Numbered from the stretch's first letter, positions 1 to 11,130 are shown. The stretch: 64,000 nt of DNA from Sinonovacula constricta (GCA_007844125.1 CM017573.1:9629087-9693086); one strand, 5' to 3'. Notes: generated by a model from the sequence alone, not told the origin. Numbers and translations are program-made.

Positions 1-503
1 TTTTTCATTTGTAGCCTAATGAAAAAAGTAATCATAATGATACTATACATGAAAAACAATGAACACATTGAATATTCGAACATGAATGTATCAAGTAAAG
101 CATCGAAAGAAAGAAATAAAACATGTCATTCTTGGTTTTAGGTTTTGTTAAATATCATTTACAGCAGTGATGAATAATCATGTATGTCGAATCGTTACAC
201 GCATGTTTATACGCCTTTTGTAAAGTAACTGACCAACTAGAGTCATTACATCTCAAAGAAAAAAAAAGTTAACAAATAAAATTTATTTATTTATATTTAT
301 TAATACGTACAGGTGCTTAAATTAGTATACATGCGCATTTTTGACACGTGGTTAAACCACAATTGTAGCTTTCCAGAAGAACTACTTTTTTTCGCTTGAT
401 TTTTTACTGCTTTTCAATTCTCACAGCCTGTAAATTCCCTGGTCAAAAATGTCACATTCGAAATATTATGAAGAAAATCACTTATTTAAATTATTAAACC
501 CAC
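1..503 (-). other. Receptor intron 4 (start)
   Basis: Sequence following the exon 4 donor on the minus strand. It is AT-rich, with no further exon or repeat family recognised. The next ligand-domain exon must be beyond the left edge. Confidence 0.6.
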
Positions 504-709
504 CTTATTATTTGTAGTTTGGACTTTTCCGGCGGTGCACTCATATGCGGTGACTATTTCGCATATTAATCCGCGGTCGTAGTCCGTTAAAGAGTCCTGT
601 TCAAAACTGGTCTCTTTAACCTTCATGCGCTGCTGTTCATCTCTCCTTCTTTCTCGGTTCTCTTCTATCAATTTTCGCTTGGCAAGCCTTTGTTTGTCGT
701 TCAGAACGA
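504..709 (-). CDS. Thyroid hormone receptor exon 4: C-terminal extension, hinge, start of LBD
   Basis: This 206-nt exon encodes 68 residues plus a split first codon (C|TC, Leu). The acceptor reads ttctatttcag at 710-720 and the donor AAG|gtgggt at 503. The protein starts LVLNDKQRLAKRKLIEENRE, the C-terminal extension (A-box) typical of TRs, which contacts the minor groove and includes a basic nuclear-localisation stretch (KRK, RERRR). It then runs through a polar hinge (about 25 residues) into TDYDRGLICEIVTAYECT, which aligns by eye with TR helix 1 (vertebrate TDEEWELIKTVTEAH). The conserved Trp of vertebrate helix 1 is replaced. The exon ends in phase 0, and the next ligand-domain exon is not in the window. 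Open sequence beyond the borders on both sides is intronic read-through. Confidence 0.93.
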
Positions 710-1205
710 CTGAAATAGAAAATAGTTTAAGAATAAAATAAGAAATCAATTTAACAATGACAAGTTCAACAGATAATAGACCCAGAAATACTTCAGACAC
801 CACTAAACACATCGTAAATATGTAGCTCAAGAAATCAGCAACTTTCGATAAGTATAATCAGTCTTAGGAGAACGCCAGGCACATTGCCAACAGATCTACG
901 TGGTTGTAAGTCAATCTGTTTCTTCCTGTCCGTCTGTTTGTCAGTTGCCAGTACATCTACCGATCAGTCCGAATACATGTACACATTTCCATGTGTAAGT
1001 CAGTAAGTCAGTACATTTCCATTGTGTTTCACCTGCCTGGCTTTACAATAAGCACTACCATTCGCATCTTCTTCGGCTCTTTCCGAACATAATCGGAAAA
1101 GAACGTAAAATAACGGAGATGCTTTTAATATAAGCATTCCTTTCACCGTTCATATGGATCCGAAAGTCTAACAGCACTAAGTCCGGGTTTTATTTTTGTT
1201 TGTAT
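710..1205 (-). other. Receptor intron 3, first part
   Basis: Contains the exon 4 acceptor at 710-720. Otherwise holds a loose run of cagt/agtcagta-like words (about 900-1010) with no clear period. No gene. Confidence 0.5.
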
Positions 1206-1362
1206 TGAGATACATCGCAGCGACCAATTATGATGACATTATAGTGACGTCCAGCTGTTTTTGGTGGAGGAAGACCCCAGACAAATGTCTGAGTACAACC
1301 ACCGGCGCATCGCAGGTCAGCTGGAAGACCTTCCGACATTAGGTCCATCGTCCCGAGTCTAT
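1206..1362 (-). mobile_element. SINE B, 3' part
   Basis: Minus-oriented copy of the SINE B family. From its right end come the fetched words ccttccg, agctgacctgcg, the ccggtggttg block, the tgtctgg/cttcctccacc block and the tgatcataattggtcgctgcgatg end. The tRNA-like head is missing (truncated near 1362). Confidence 0.7.
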
Positions 1363-1365
1363 TCG

Positions 1366-1723
1366 TCTGTTCGGTCATTGGTAGACAGGACTCTGTTCAA
1401 CGCCCTTCAATCCCACAGACTAACAAAATGCCTGTCTGGCTGCCTTCCCATCTGTTTGTCCGTTTCCTGTATTCCCATATACTCTTCCGCCGGAATTACA
1501 AGACCCCTTAGTTGGGGAATGGGTTCTAGACGTATTGTTCGTTTGGTTATTGTTGGGTTAGGCTTGAAAAACGCATCTCATAAAAAAGTTCTTCCATTCA
1601 CTTCCTGTCCCTCCATAATTTCGTCTTTCGGACGTGTCCGCCTTACGAGCCTGCTTGTGGGGGTTCGGATTTAGATTTTATGTGTTGTTGTCGTGTTGTG
1701 TAAGTGTACTTTGTATTTGTGGA
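1366..1723. other. Unassigned intronic sequence
   Basis: Pyrimidine-rich words related to ctgtctggc and ccgtctgtt recur loosely. The plus-strand open frame here looks spurious. No repeat family is recognised. Confidence 0.4.
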
Positions 1724-2224
1724 TTAAAGGTGATATCCGACAGTTTGATATCAAAAATATTTCATTAATAATCTTAAAAAACTACTGTTACGTGAACAGA
1801 CATCGCAAAATGCTGTTTATTGATGTCCAACACCTGTATGAAAAGTGAACCATAACGCCACAGTCGTCATTACAAACATGAATTACCTATCTGAGCCACG
1901 CTGCACACTTAGCTATTTTTAAACAAAGAAAACCACGTGACCACTTATGTTTGAGCTCATCCAAGTCATCCGCTGTGGTCTCGATGTCTATTTTGGCAAG
2001 AATTCCATTCGTTCTTATTTTTTGATTTGAACAGAATTAACATTTTAAAGTGTTGATTAACGAGTTTTACTGCCATGAAATTGAGATACTGTTTAAAATC
2101 GTCAGAGCTTAGACTAAAGTATGATTGTTTCTGCAGAAATTATGCACAAATACCCCAAACTGAGGTCAGATACAGATATTGTCTTATTATAAGATATAGG
2201 CAAACTGTCGGATACCACTTTTAA
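1724..2224 (+). mobile_element. TTAA-flanked MITE, full copy
   Basis: Reference copy of the most frequent MITE in the window. It is flanked by TTAA on both sides (1724-1727 and 2221-2224). The left terminus is AGGTGATATCCGACAGTTT and the right terminus AAACTGTCGGATACCACTT, inverted repeats of about 19 bp. It is non-coding. The middle carries conserved blocks (gagccacgctgcacactt, aaaaccacgtgaccactta, and tcatccgctgtgg). A TTAA target duplication suggests piggyBac-type mobilisation, which is inference. Confidence 0.8.
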
Positions 2225-2954
2225 GGATCTGGTAATATGCGATTAAAAACTGGTTGTGGGTTTAAAATAATATACACATGTAGATCATATGATGCATAAC
2301 CGCACCAATAAGGTTAGGCCACGCGCAGTACGTCCGTCTACCATAGAATGTGTACCATAGTGACCTTATTGTTCATCTCTTACGAACCACTGGTCAGCCC
2401 CAAGGTCGAGGCCTGGTGCAAAGGTGGACTGGGGGCAACATTACAACGTCCGACAGTCGGACCGTAGATAATTAATTGGCTCAATTCTGACCGCAGTTAA
2501 TTAATTTGGTATGTGGGTTGCGCGGAAGGCACACGGCAGGATCACTAATGACCCGGCTTGCTAACAGATACAGGTCTCTAAAGCCTCAGCCCGAAGCAAC
2601 TGGTTAGCGTAAAGTTGTGTTTATTTTTCTCTCTCCTACGTTTTTTTTTCTTTCTGTTGGTAAATGGATTGTTTTCAAACTTCATAATGAAAAAACGGTG
2701 GTAACTAAGATAAAAAAAAAATATTTCTATCTCTAAGAATGTACAAGATAAAGTTCTTCGTTCATATAAATAGTGCCATAGAAAAAGAGATATCATGGAC
2801 GGAAAAGTGTTTATTTGTTTTCATATTGATTTTTTAACCTAAAGCTTACAACAAACAACTATGACATTCATTCAACAAAATTAATAATATTCAATAAACA
2901 AATTTCGACTTGATATTCCAACTTGACCAATCATTTGCATGATAGCAATTGTAA
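2225..2954. other. Unassigned intronic sequence
   Basis: Contains a GC-richer stretch at 2390-2560 with the inverted repeat GTCCGA-CAG-TCGGAC (2448-2462). AT-rich beyond that. No exon seen. Confidence 0.4.
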
Positions 2955-3054
2955 TCTCGAGCCCAAAGTTGTGTAGTCTCGAACCCAAAGTTGTGTAATC
3001 TCGAACACCCAAAGTTGTGTAATCTCGAACCCAAAGTTATCTAACCTCGAACCA
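2955..3054 (+). repeat. 22-bp tandem repeat, about 4.5 units
   Basis: Unit tctcgaacccaaagttgtgt plus aa. Starts are at 2955, 2977, 2999, 3023 and 3045; the third unit carries a 2-bp insertion and the last is partial. Lies in receptor intron 3. Confidence 0.85.
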
Positions 3055-3364
3055 AAAAACTCGGTAGCAGTAAAATATATCTACTGATATATGTAATGAC
3101 GTTTTCAAACAGAAATACCAGGGATCTGCAAAACGTTGTTATAAATCCATATGGCGGCTGTTACACTCTTTTACTAAACGAGTGTATACAAGTGTGCAGC
3201 CTGTTGTTTGACGTCATGGATACTCGTTCTCATAAATTATAAGCGACCTAATATATAATAACTTTTAATCGACTTATACAAGCCTTCTTAAAAGCAGACA
3301 ACTAGTCTAACGCAGTGAGTGCAGAAAGTGAGTATAGCAAATAAAAGAAAAATAGTCAACTTAC

Positions 3365-3506
3365 GGTCCGTGGCCATGCCGACTTCAATACACTTGACAA
3401 ATCTGCATTCTTGACATTGATTTCTTGTTGTTTTATCTATGATACAGTTGCTGTTCCATTTACAATGGTACTTCAGGTTCTTTTGAATTGTTCTCCGGAA
3501 AAAGCC
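3365..3506 (-). CDS. Thyroid hormone receptor exon 3: second zinc finger
   Basis: This 142-nt exon has acceptor tttttgcag|GGC at 3507 and donor GAC C|gtaagt at 3364. It encodes 47 residues starting [10 protein letters not shown], the distal part of the recognition helix, followed by finger two: C-KWNSN-C (D-box of five residues), then NQC and QEC, and the T-box region EVGMATD. All four cysteines are present. The exon starts in phase 0 exactly between Lys and Gly of CEGCK|G, the position where TR-type genes split their two fingers, and ends in phase 1, which fits exon 4. Compared with vertebrate TRs the stretch between NL and the fifth cysteine is two residues shorter (NLKYHC against NLHPSYSC), giving the length seen in retinoic acid receptors. 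TR identity rests on the combined fit with exon 4 (ATD-LVLND). Confidence 0.95.
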
Positions 3507-3963
3507 CTGCAAAAACAGAGAATTTTCATTGATATTGCCAAATGATAGTGTATTAATAGAAATTCCATTACTTTTCTTCCATAATTGCAGCAGTAGTACC
3601 AACTGCGGCAACCGCAAACTCGCTAAAAATCCGCTAGAACGGACTTGTTTGAGGTCGGGTAACGGCTTGGGTTCGGGTCACGGCCTGGATGAAAGATTTC
3701 CTGGGTTAAGTTCTTCAAAATGACCTACATTGAGTCGGTGGTTCAATTCACGCATTTGTTTCTAGTTTTTTACATATTCCATTGATAGCGGAGCGATGCC
3801 ACAATGACTAATATTGTCGCTTCTAGGTTCACGTCAAAATAAAGACAAGTCAAAATAAAGACACGTCAACATAAAGGAAAAAAAAGCTCAAAGAATGGTT
3901 TAAAGCTTGTCTCATTGTGCACATATCGGCAGTTCAACTGACCATTTCCATCAATGTCCTGTG

Positions 3964-4098
3964 TATTCATAGAATACGACAAGCCTAAAGACGTCACTGT
4001 CTATTTATAGAGTGCGACAATCCATGTGACGTCATTGTCTATTTTTAAAAATTCAACAAGTGTAGTGACGTAACCATCTATTCTTAGAAGCAGCTTAC
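3964..4098 (+). repeat. 38-bp tandem repeat with CRE-like cores, next to the exon 2 donor
   Basis: Units begin at 3964, 4002, 4040 and 4079 (tattcatag, tatttatag, tattttta, tattcttag). Each complete unit carries a CRE-like core: gacgtcac, TGACGTCA (4027-4034) and tgacgtaa. The fourth unit is cut short by the exon 2 splice donor at 4098, so the array occupies one end of intron 2. Confidence 0.7.
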
Positions 4099-4214
4099 CT
4101 TGCATCCCTCACACGTCATGCACCGGTAGTGGTACCCGGTCGCTGCATCTCCGCAAACAACACAGGGCTCGGGACCATTCGTGACGTCCATGTAACTAGG
4201 TATATATGGCACTC
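4099..4214 (-). CDS. Thyroid hormone receptor exon 2: first zinc finger
   Basis: This 116-nt exon has acceptor attttcag|GA at 4215 and donor TGCAAG|gtaagc at 4098. It encodes 38 residues plus a split Gly (G|GA): a short linker [10 protein letters not shown], then [20 protein letters not shown] and CEGCK. The four cysteines of finger one (CVVC, CMTC) are intact, and the P-box CEGCK|G is the class that reads AGGTCA half-sites. PYIPSYMD upstream of the first cysteine is also TR-like (vertebrate TRs have a similar GYIPSYLD-type stretch, from memory). The donor lies directly beside a 38-bp tandem repeat (3964-4098). The exon accepts phase 1, which both candidate upstream exons (1A and 1B) supply. 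Confidence 0.95.
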
Positions 4215-5395
4215 CTGAAAATTGAAAGGATATACGTACAGTATTGTTGTTTCTCGGTGAAGGGTGTGCGTTTCTTAAACAGGGCAGACGTTTTCGTTTG
4301 AAATGCATTCTCACAATTCCATTTTGATTATACATATACACATGTCTAGTAAGAGAGAGGGTGAAAATGGCTTTTCTGTAGTGCTTTAGAATGTTTCATG
4401 TTAAATGCCTCTAAATCTTTACTTCTTCAGAATATTTTCAATTAAAATAGGTTCTAGGGAAAAAAACTAAACAAAAAGACTAATTAAATACTCAAAAATA
4501 TAGACATATGCAAGAATGTAAATATTTATAGGTCAAGGCCACTTGGTGGCACACTCCCATAAACATTGAAACCGGATGCTCATAACATACATACGCAAGA
4601 ATGTCATTGTTTATAGAGGGTGGTCAATAAATGGTCAACTACATTAAACATAGAAATCATCAAATTGCCGCCTAACGTACTGTAAAAAATCAAAGCTAAG
4701 AAATAGTTTACGTTCTACCTGGCTAAGCCGCCATGTTTGTTTATATTTCTAAACGTCGTGTGCTATTGGGTTCTATGGAAACGCCTGTTTCGTGTCAAGC
4801 TGGCCAATAAAAATACGGGTCAATGAAAAAACATCATACGTCATTACGTCATGGTTACGTCATGGCTAAGTCATGAGCTATTTGCTAAAATGTATTGATG
4901 GCTAAGATTATTTGAAATCGCGGTGTGATTCAATTTTATGACTACATACAATAACTGTTAATTGTTGTTTTATGTCTGTTTTTTAGTTTAAACATACTTT
5001 ATTTCAAATATTTTACATGATTTTACATAGAGTATACAATGCAAATGAAAAAGGATTGAAACGAAAGCTTAAGCTTATCGTGTTTCTCTCCCAGCACAAT
5101 AATATACGATGTATATGTTTTTGTTGTTGTTTATTTGCAAATTAAAACTTATTTGTTCACCGACGATTGACAGTTCTCTTTAATTATGTAAAGGAACCCT
5201 GACAATCCATTTCCTATGAAGAGCCAGTTCTCTGATATATTTTCTCTGGGCTTGCGCAGTGAATATTCTTGTTAAAAATCTGAAGTTCGATCCCTGCTCC
5301 CTTCATATCGAGAGCTTTAAACACTTGAAGTTGTTTTTTTTTATTTATTTCCTTATAAATATGGGTGTAGGCGCATAATCAGCAAAATATGAACA
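4215..5395 (-). other. Receptor intron 1, 3' end
   Basis: Contains the exon 2 acceptor. The rest is AT-rich with repeated tacgtca words (4838-4875: cgtcattacgtcatggttacgtcatgg). No repeat family or exon recognised. Confidence 0.5.
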
Positions 5396-5398
5396 AAA

Positions 5399-5429
<31 letters not shown>

Positions 5430-5790
5430 ATGATGATGATGATGATGCTGATGCTGCTGATGATGACGCTGTTGTTGAAGTTGTTGTTGTTATTATAATT
5501 ATTGATGATGTTGATGATGTTGAATATGATGATGATGATTATGATGATGATGGTGATGATGATGATGATGATGATGATTATGATGATGATGGTGATGATG
5601 ATGATGATGATGATGTGATGATGATGACGACAACGATGATAATGATGATGATGATGATGATGATGATAATGAAAAAGGGCGTTTATAATGACGTTGTTGT
5701 AGTTGTTGTTATTGATGATGAGTAGGATGAGGATAACGACGACGACGACGACAATATTTATGTTGATGATGATGATGATGGCTATTATGA
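5399..5790 (+). repeat. (GTT)n / (GAT)n trinucleotide tracts
   Basis: A gtt run (5399-5428) is followed by interrupted gat/atg repeats to about 5690 and short gac and gat runs to 5790. Open frames of poly-Ile/Asn/His or poly-Met/Thr on either strand come from these tracts and are not genes. Confidence 0.9.
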
Positions 5791-5914
5791 TGATAACAAC
5801 GACAATGACATTGCGCTGTCCGTATTCCCTTCGTCTATTGTGGTCAATAAACACGACCACTCCTTCTGGACACTCATTGGTTGTAGACTTATGTGGTCTA
5901 TTTGTGGCCAAATC

Positions 5915-5950
5915 GGTCAGTGACCTCGACAGGTCAGTGACCGGAAGTGA
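5915..5950 (+). promoter_or_regulatory. Two IR1 nuclear-receptor elements plus an ETS core
   Basis: GGTCAGTGACC occurs twice, at 5915-5925 and 5932-5942. Each is two AGGTCA-type half-sites inverted around one base (IR1), and the inner halves form an everted TGACCT-CGAC-AGGTCA. An ETS-like core ACCGGAAGT overlaps at 5940-5948. The site lies in intron 1 of a receptor whose P-box reads AGGTCA. Binding is inferred, not shown. Confidence 0.45.
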
Positions 5951-7075
5951 ACCAAGACTGACCCCCCACCCACCTCAGTTGTTCTTTGAAACAGAAGGAT
6001 CGAGCCAAGTTACACGATAGAGTCGAAAGAAGCAATTCATGATTTTTTTAAAAGATACAAAAATTAAATGTGACTTATTGACATTTCAGGTGATTTTTAG
6101 GTACACGTTGTTGTTTTTTTGTTATGTTTTCTACATGGATATTGTTGAAGGTAAATATTTTTGTTGTAAGTATCAATTATATTTTGTTTGCATAGAACAA
6201 AGTTTTCTATTTTAGTTGAGGTTGTTGTTAAGAATGAATAGTAAATAAAGGTTCAATTATTTTATTTAAGTATGTTCGTTTGCATAATAGAAATTGTTTT
6301 ATTATTTAGATTTAATAAGTGTCTTGTTTAGGGTGGGTAGTGGAGTAAACGTCATTTTTTTTTTAAATTACGCGTGTTTATATTACAGTGTAATTAAAAC
6401 GGGAAACAGAAATGTACTTTCAAGTTTCCAAATATTGCTATCCCCCATCTTGTATCCTCATTATATAGTCAACTCTATAAATAACATTCTCTTAGCCTGT
6501 AATTTCAATAAACTTGTACATTCTTTAAACAGATGTACAATACAAGCTTTTGCATTATTCGAACAGACGACTTTTTATGTCACTAAATATTAGCTCAAGA
6601 AGTGTATTGGCGCTATTACACGATACGCAATTTTGAGTACATGTCCGACGGGAAGCGACCTCTAGTGGGCATGAAACGTGTATTGATTTAAACGCCCGCT
6701 ACATAACATTACGAAAGTGTCTTTTTTACGCAGAGCCGCTTGAGCTGTTGAAGATGGTGGATGGAATTTGAGCGTATGGATTAAGAGGTAACGTGATGTT
6801 TAGCTTTGTGTTTTTCATAGTTTACAGGTTGACGAAATATCTTTAAAATCATTTTATATACAATTTGAATTATTTTAGTGTATATGTGCCTTAATAAGAA
6901 AAAAATCAAGACAATGCTACAATAATTGTTTTGCTTGTTTTCACATAGCAACATTATGTGTATTAATAATAAAGGGTCCACATCTAATGATTATTTAATG
7001 ATTTAATTTAATTAATTAAAATATACAAGATATATATCTGAGAATTATTTATATTGGTGTGTTTAAGGTTTAACT
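5951..7075. other. Unassigned intronic sequence
   Basis: AT-rich, with several gttgttgt stretches. A slightly GC-richer block at 6600-6780 (cgccgctt, gacgggaagcgacc). No exon or known repeat. Confidence 0.4.
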
Positions 7076-7079
7076 CTAA

Positions 7080-7465
7080 GAAATAGTTTTATGTTTTATG
7101 AAGTAAGCATCTTGCTTTTATATGCACATATATGCTACAAGTGTAGTTGAAGAACAACAAAAAAAATAATAGAAAAGTTAGATGGTATAATTTTCTTTGC
7201 AGTGTTTTCACACAAAGCTTAAAATTCGTTTTGTGCTGTTTTAAGTACTTTTATATGCACGTATATGTGCTACACGTATAGTTGGCAATTTGTTCTTTGC
7301 AGTGTTTTCACACAAAGCTTAAAATTCATTTAGTGCTGTTTTAAGTGCTTTTATATGCACATGTATGTGCTACGCGTGTAGTAAAATACTAAAAAGAAAA
7401 GTAAGTTGCCATTATTTCTTTGTATTGTTTCCATACAGATCTTAACATTTATTTTGGGCTGTTTA
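7080..7465 (+). repeat. About 100-bp tandem repeat, roughly 3.5 degenerate units
   Basis: The block ttctttgcagtgttttcaca recurs at 7193 and 7293 with a degraded third copy near 7415. The linked block ttttatatgcac...gtgctac recurs near 7115, 7250 and 7350. Period close to 100 bp. Confidence 0.75.
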
Positions 7466-7652
7466 ATTACCCAACTAACAGACTAATTGTTTGTAGTCGT
7501 TGCTTTATTATTTGCACGTGGTGTTTCCTTCATTGTGATAGGACGTCATGACGTCATGACCACCGGACCTTTTACCCCCACCCACCCTCCTGGCAATTGT
7601 AGACTGGGCTTATGTCACTAACGGAGCAACACAGCGGCCATTTTAAAACTTT

Positions 7653-8045
7653 ATTGTTTGTTTCCCACCAACAATATTTTAGTTATCTGTGACGGTGTCC
7701 ATGTGAGGCAGATATAGTGCTGTTCCACGACTGGTTGGCCCGGTGTCAGGATAATGTGACTGGGTGTGGTATCATGCCAGGTGTTCACGGAATGCTATAC
7801 ACATTAACGGCAGCACTATATCTGCTTCAAGTGGACAATGTCTCCTGATAACTGAAATGCTGTTGGTGGGACTATAAACCCAGTAAACAAACATGTTATA
7901 CACAGTGAAGGCAGCACTATATCTGCTTCAAGTGGACAATGTCTCCTGATAACTGAAATACTGTTGGTGGGACGATAAACCCAATAAACAAACATGCTAA
8001 ACACAGTGAAGGCAGCACTATATATACTTCAAGTGAACAAGATGA
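7653..8045. mobile_element. SINE A tail units: one inverted fragment followed by two direct units
   Basis: 7653-7714 is a tail-unit fragment in minus orientation (ccaccaacaatattttagtt...gcagatatagtgctg). It abuts plus-oriented SINE A body (7716-7800, including ggcccggtgtcaggataatg) and two 101-bp tail units ending near 8040. The tRNA head is absent. Confidence 0.75.
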
Positions 8046-8094
8046 CTGAAATTGGACTATGAAAAAATAATCATCAAGCCGTTGTTCCGTGTGT

Positions 8095-8150
8095 GAGTCA
8101 CATGTTCTATTGCCGCGTGGGCTCGAATCCCGTTCCGGGCTAAATTTTCA
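8095..8150 (+). mobile_element. tRNA-like fragment (box B)
   Basis: Contains gcgtgggctcgaatcccg, matching a pol III box B as in the SINE B head. The rest of the element is not recognisable. A G-run follows at 8174-8190. Confidence 0.4.
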
Positions 8151-8499
8151 TGTGTGTGTGTTTGGTGGTTGTTTTGGGGGGGGGGGGGGGTGTAGCTGAT
8201 CTACTGAACGGTTGTTGCCCTCTCTCCAGACCTTTACTTTTTGCATCTCTAAGCATTGCGAAATTTAACTAGGTTATTTAACTATAAATAGCTTCAAAAT
8301 GAAAACCGTTGCAACGCTGTTTATTCCTACATATGAATAACACAATCTTATGATGGGCATTATGTTTATATAATCAGGTGGTTGGACATACTAAAAATGC
8401 CCTGGAACTAGTTTTCACAATAGCAAATATATACATTTTGTAATATAGAAGATGTTGGCAGTTTGTCAGGGTTGTTTGTTGTTTTTTTATCATACAGAC

Positions 8500-8560
8500 A
8501 ATGTATGTATGTACAAGTCTAAGGAATAAATTCTGTTCCGTTCTGTTCTATATTCCTGGT
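8500..8560 (+). mobile_element. LINE-like 3' tail
   Basis: The string ggaataaattctgttccgtt followed by ctgttct repeats resembles the short-period 3' tails of LINEs in invertebrates. No coding part is left. The downstream open frame is not recognised. Confidence 0.4.
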
Positions 8561-9495
8561 TGCTATAAAAGTGCAAAAGCTGTACAGTCATTCGGATTCT
8601 TGGATTTAATCCAGTCACACGTTTGTCCTGCTTCTGGGTTTCTTCTCAAAATATCAAACGTTGACAGTTTCCTTACTACTCAATTCAACAGTTTAAACCT
8701 GACTCGACCTGGCTGATAAGGAAGATGTCGACATTTTAACTTGGACTTCGCTCTCGCATAGTTCACTCTAGGTTACTGACTTATCTTTGCTCTCCACCCG
8801 TGAAGGTGAGAAAGTCTATGGTAACAAAAGTGGGTGGGGTATCCGCAATATAAAAACCTGAAGAATATCAATGGGCCAACTAAACGATATGCACAAAAAC
8901 GGTGATGGCTGTGTGTACAATACTTTACCTAATATTGTTTTTTATAAACAGTTAATTGTAAAAATATAAATATCTTTCTTATTGACATACGGTCTATTGT
9001 ACAACGCGGAAGCACAAAACCAAAAAATCGGCTGGTGTCATAGTAAAGAAGTGACTTAAATCGAGTGACGTCACCTTCTATGTATAGAATGGAATTCGAA
9101 CGATATTTTATTTTAAGAAATAGGTGATGATGTATATATTGATAGACGGAAGGAACGTGTCTTTTATTGTCGCCACTTCCATATTCTTACATATCAAGTC
9201 ACCAACCTATGTGTCGTGGCTTCCTGGTGTAGTTTTTAAATAAGAGCACAAAAAGGCCTGACATGAACTTAACCCAAGAAACATTATAACCACAGCAGAT
9301 TAGCCATGTCTGGCAAAAAAACTATTAAAATTATTTTTTTCTGTTAAAGAATGGTGTTAATGCCTCAGGCTGGATTAGAACAGAGACCTAAGGCCGACAC
9401 TGCTTGATGCGTCGTCATGTTGGCACTATGAACAAGATTCTGAGGCCATCGTCAAGCAACTGACCAGCATGTATCGAATTCTGACCAATCAGATA
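8561..9495. other. Unassigned intronic sequence
   Basis: No exon or repeat family recognised. A tgacgtcac word occurs at 9066. Confidence 0.4.
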
Positions 9496-9503
9496 GTCCT
9501 GAC

Positions 9504-9740
9504 CAGGGGCGGATCCAGACTTTTTTGGGGGTGTGTGGGGGAGGGGTGGGGGTATGAATCAAGATCCATTCAACTGTATCGCAGTCAATACTGGATATAC
9601 ATACTCGGTTAGGGGCCCTAACTTCTATAAAAGCAGCCAACAGACAAAAATTTCCTTAAAAACTTTTTTTCACAACTCTACTCTTTTACTTGGTTGTTGG
9701 GGGTGCATCCCCGCATACCCCACCCCTAGATCCGCCCCTG
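9504..9740 (+). mobile_element. hAT-like MITE, full copy
   Basis: Termini CAGGGGCGGATCC and ggatcCGCCCCTG-type are inverted repeats. Flanks gtcctgac (9496-9503) and ggtctgac (9741-9748) agree at 6 of 8 bases, fitting the 8-bp target duplication of hAT elements. The interior has the family blocks aagatccattcaact, taggggccctaacttc and cagacaaaaatttc. Non-coding. Confidence 0.8.
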
Positions 9741-10015
9741 GGTCTGACTACTACATGTAATGGACCTAACTGTTTTAGCCTCGGGCCCATGGTTGAGGAT
9801 ACATTTCTGATTTATCGCCCTGATTAAAGATCTGACATGATATATATTGATATATGCCTTCATCATCATTATAAATAGTTAAATTAAGGCCTCAGCCCAT
9901 CCCAGTCAAGTAGCACTAAATGCTACCATGTAAAATATGCTTAGCTTTCTGATAAATTATTCCCGGTGACGTTTTACCTTTACATTAACTTTTTTTCTTG
10001 TAATTAGTTTTATAA

Positions 10016-10725
10016 TTAAAGGTTAGTCAGTTTGGACCAAAGATTTTGATAAGATATTGTTACTTGACAAGTTACTGCTGAATGCTGTCCATTGATGCCA
10101 TGGATCTGAGTTAAACTTGAATCATAGTTCCCCACTCGTTATTGCAAACAGGGATTGCCTATCTGAGCTACGCTGCACAGATTTCTATATTTAAACTAAG
10201 AATACCACGTGGCAACTTACTTTTCCGATTACGTTATACCGTCATTCGTGTAGTGCGTTCTGACGTCGATATCTATTTTTAGAAGAGACCACTATTGTGC
10301 TTATTTATAGATTTGAAAAAAAATGCACAGATAGGGTGACTTCGCAAATGTACCGTAAACAATATAGGTAGTGTTCGAAATAGTCTTTACTTAAACTTTA
10401 AGTATGAGTTTATGCTGAAAATATGCCTATATTTCCGAAAACAATGAGAAAATATACTGTTAAACGCATTTGATATAGGCAAACTGTCGGATACTGTTAA
10501 ACGCAATTGATATAAGAAAACTGTCGGATACTGTTAAACGCATTTGATATAAGAAAACTGTCGGATACTGTTAAACGCAATTGATATAAGAAAACTGTCG
10601 GATACTGTTAAACGCAATAGATATAAGAAAACTGTCGGATACTGTTAAACGCATTTGATATAGGCAAACTGTCGGATACTGTTAAACGCATTTGATATAG
10701 GAAAACTGTCGGATACCTTATTTAA
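10016..10725 (+). mobile_element. TTAA-flanked MITE with internal 37-bp array
   Basis: TTAA at both ends (10016-10019 and 10722-10725). The left part matches the copy at 1724. The right end carries seven 37-bp units that include the terminal motif ctgtcggatac itself, so the inverted terminal repeat has been multiplied. Confidence 0.8.
10458..10716 (+). repeat. 37-bp tandem repeat, 7 units
   Basis: Units begin at 10458, 10495, 10532, 10569, 10606, 10643 and 10680. Each runs from tgttaaacgc through ttgatata to aaactgtcggatac. Variation is limited (aggc/agaa, att/aat), which suggests recent amplification. Confidence 0.95.
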
Positions 10726-10904
10726 GGGTCATCACAGCCATCAGAATTTTATGGTGACCCCGCCAAACTGACCAGACGCGACTTTTATCAAGATTCATCT
10801 AAGACAACCGGGACTCATTTAGGGTATCTATTTATCATAGCCACGAGAAGAATTGTTTTAAAATTTGCCATAAGTTAAAGCTGTATGCTTGTGAATTTCA
10901 CCGA

Positions 10905-11130
10905 CGATCCTTAAAGACAGTTTTGACACAAAAAATGCATCAAGCATCGTCAGAAACTATTGTTTATCTGAACACATCTCGTAAAATGATGTTTGTTGAT
11001 GTACTGTTCTTGTCGGAAAAGTGAACCAAAACGCCACAATCGTCATTACAAACATGCATTTCCTATCTGAGCCACGCTGCTCAGTCAGGTATTTTTAAAA
11101 CAAGAAAACTATGTGACCACTATATAAATA
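10905..11130 (+). mobile_element. TTAA MITE, internal fragment
   Basis: Shares gaacacatctcgtaaaatg, aacgccacaatcgtcattac and gagccacgctgc with the full copies. Right half missing. Confidence 0.75.

Noticed and set aside
7816..8004. Short conserved peptide (VYWVYRPTN-like) found at several loci
   Set aside because: It is the translation of the SINE A 101-bp tail unit at every site.
10458..10716. CRISPR-like regularly spaced repeats
   Set aside because: Units are contiguous without unique spacers, inside a eukaryotic MITE.
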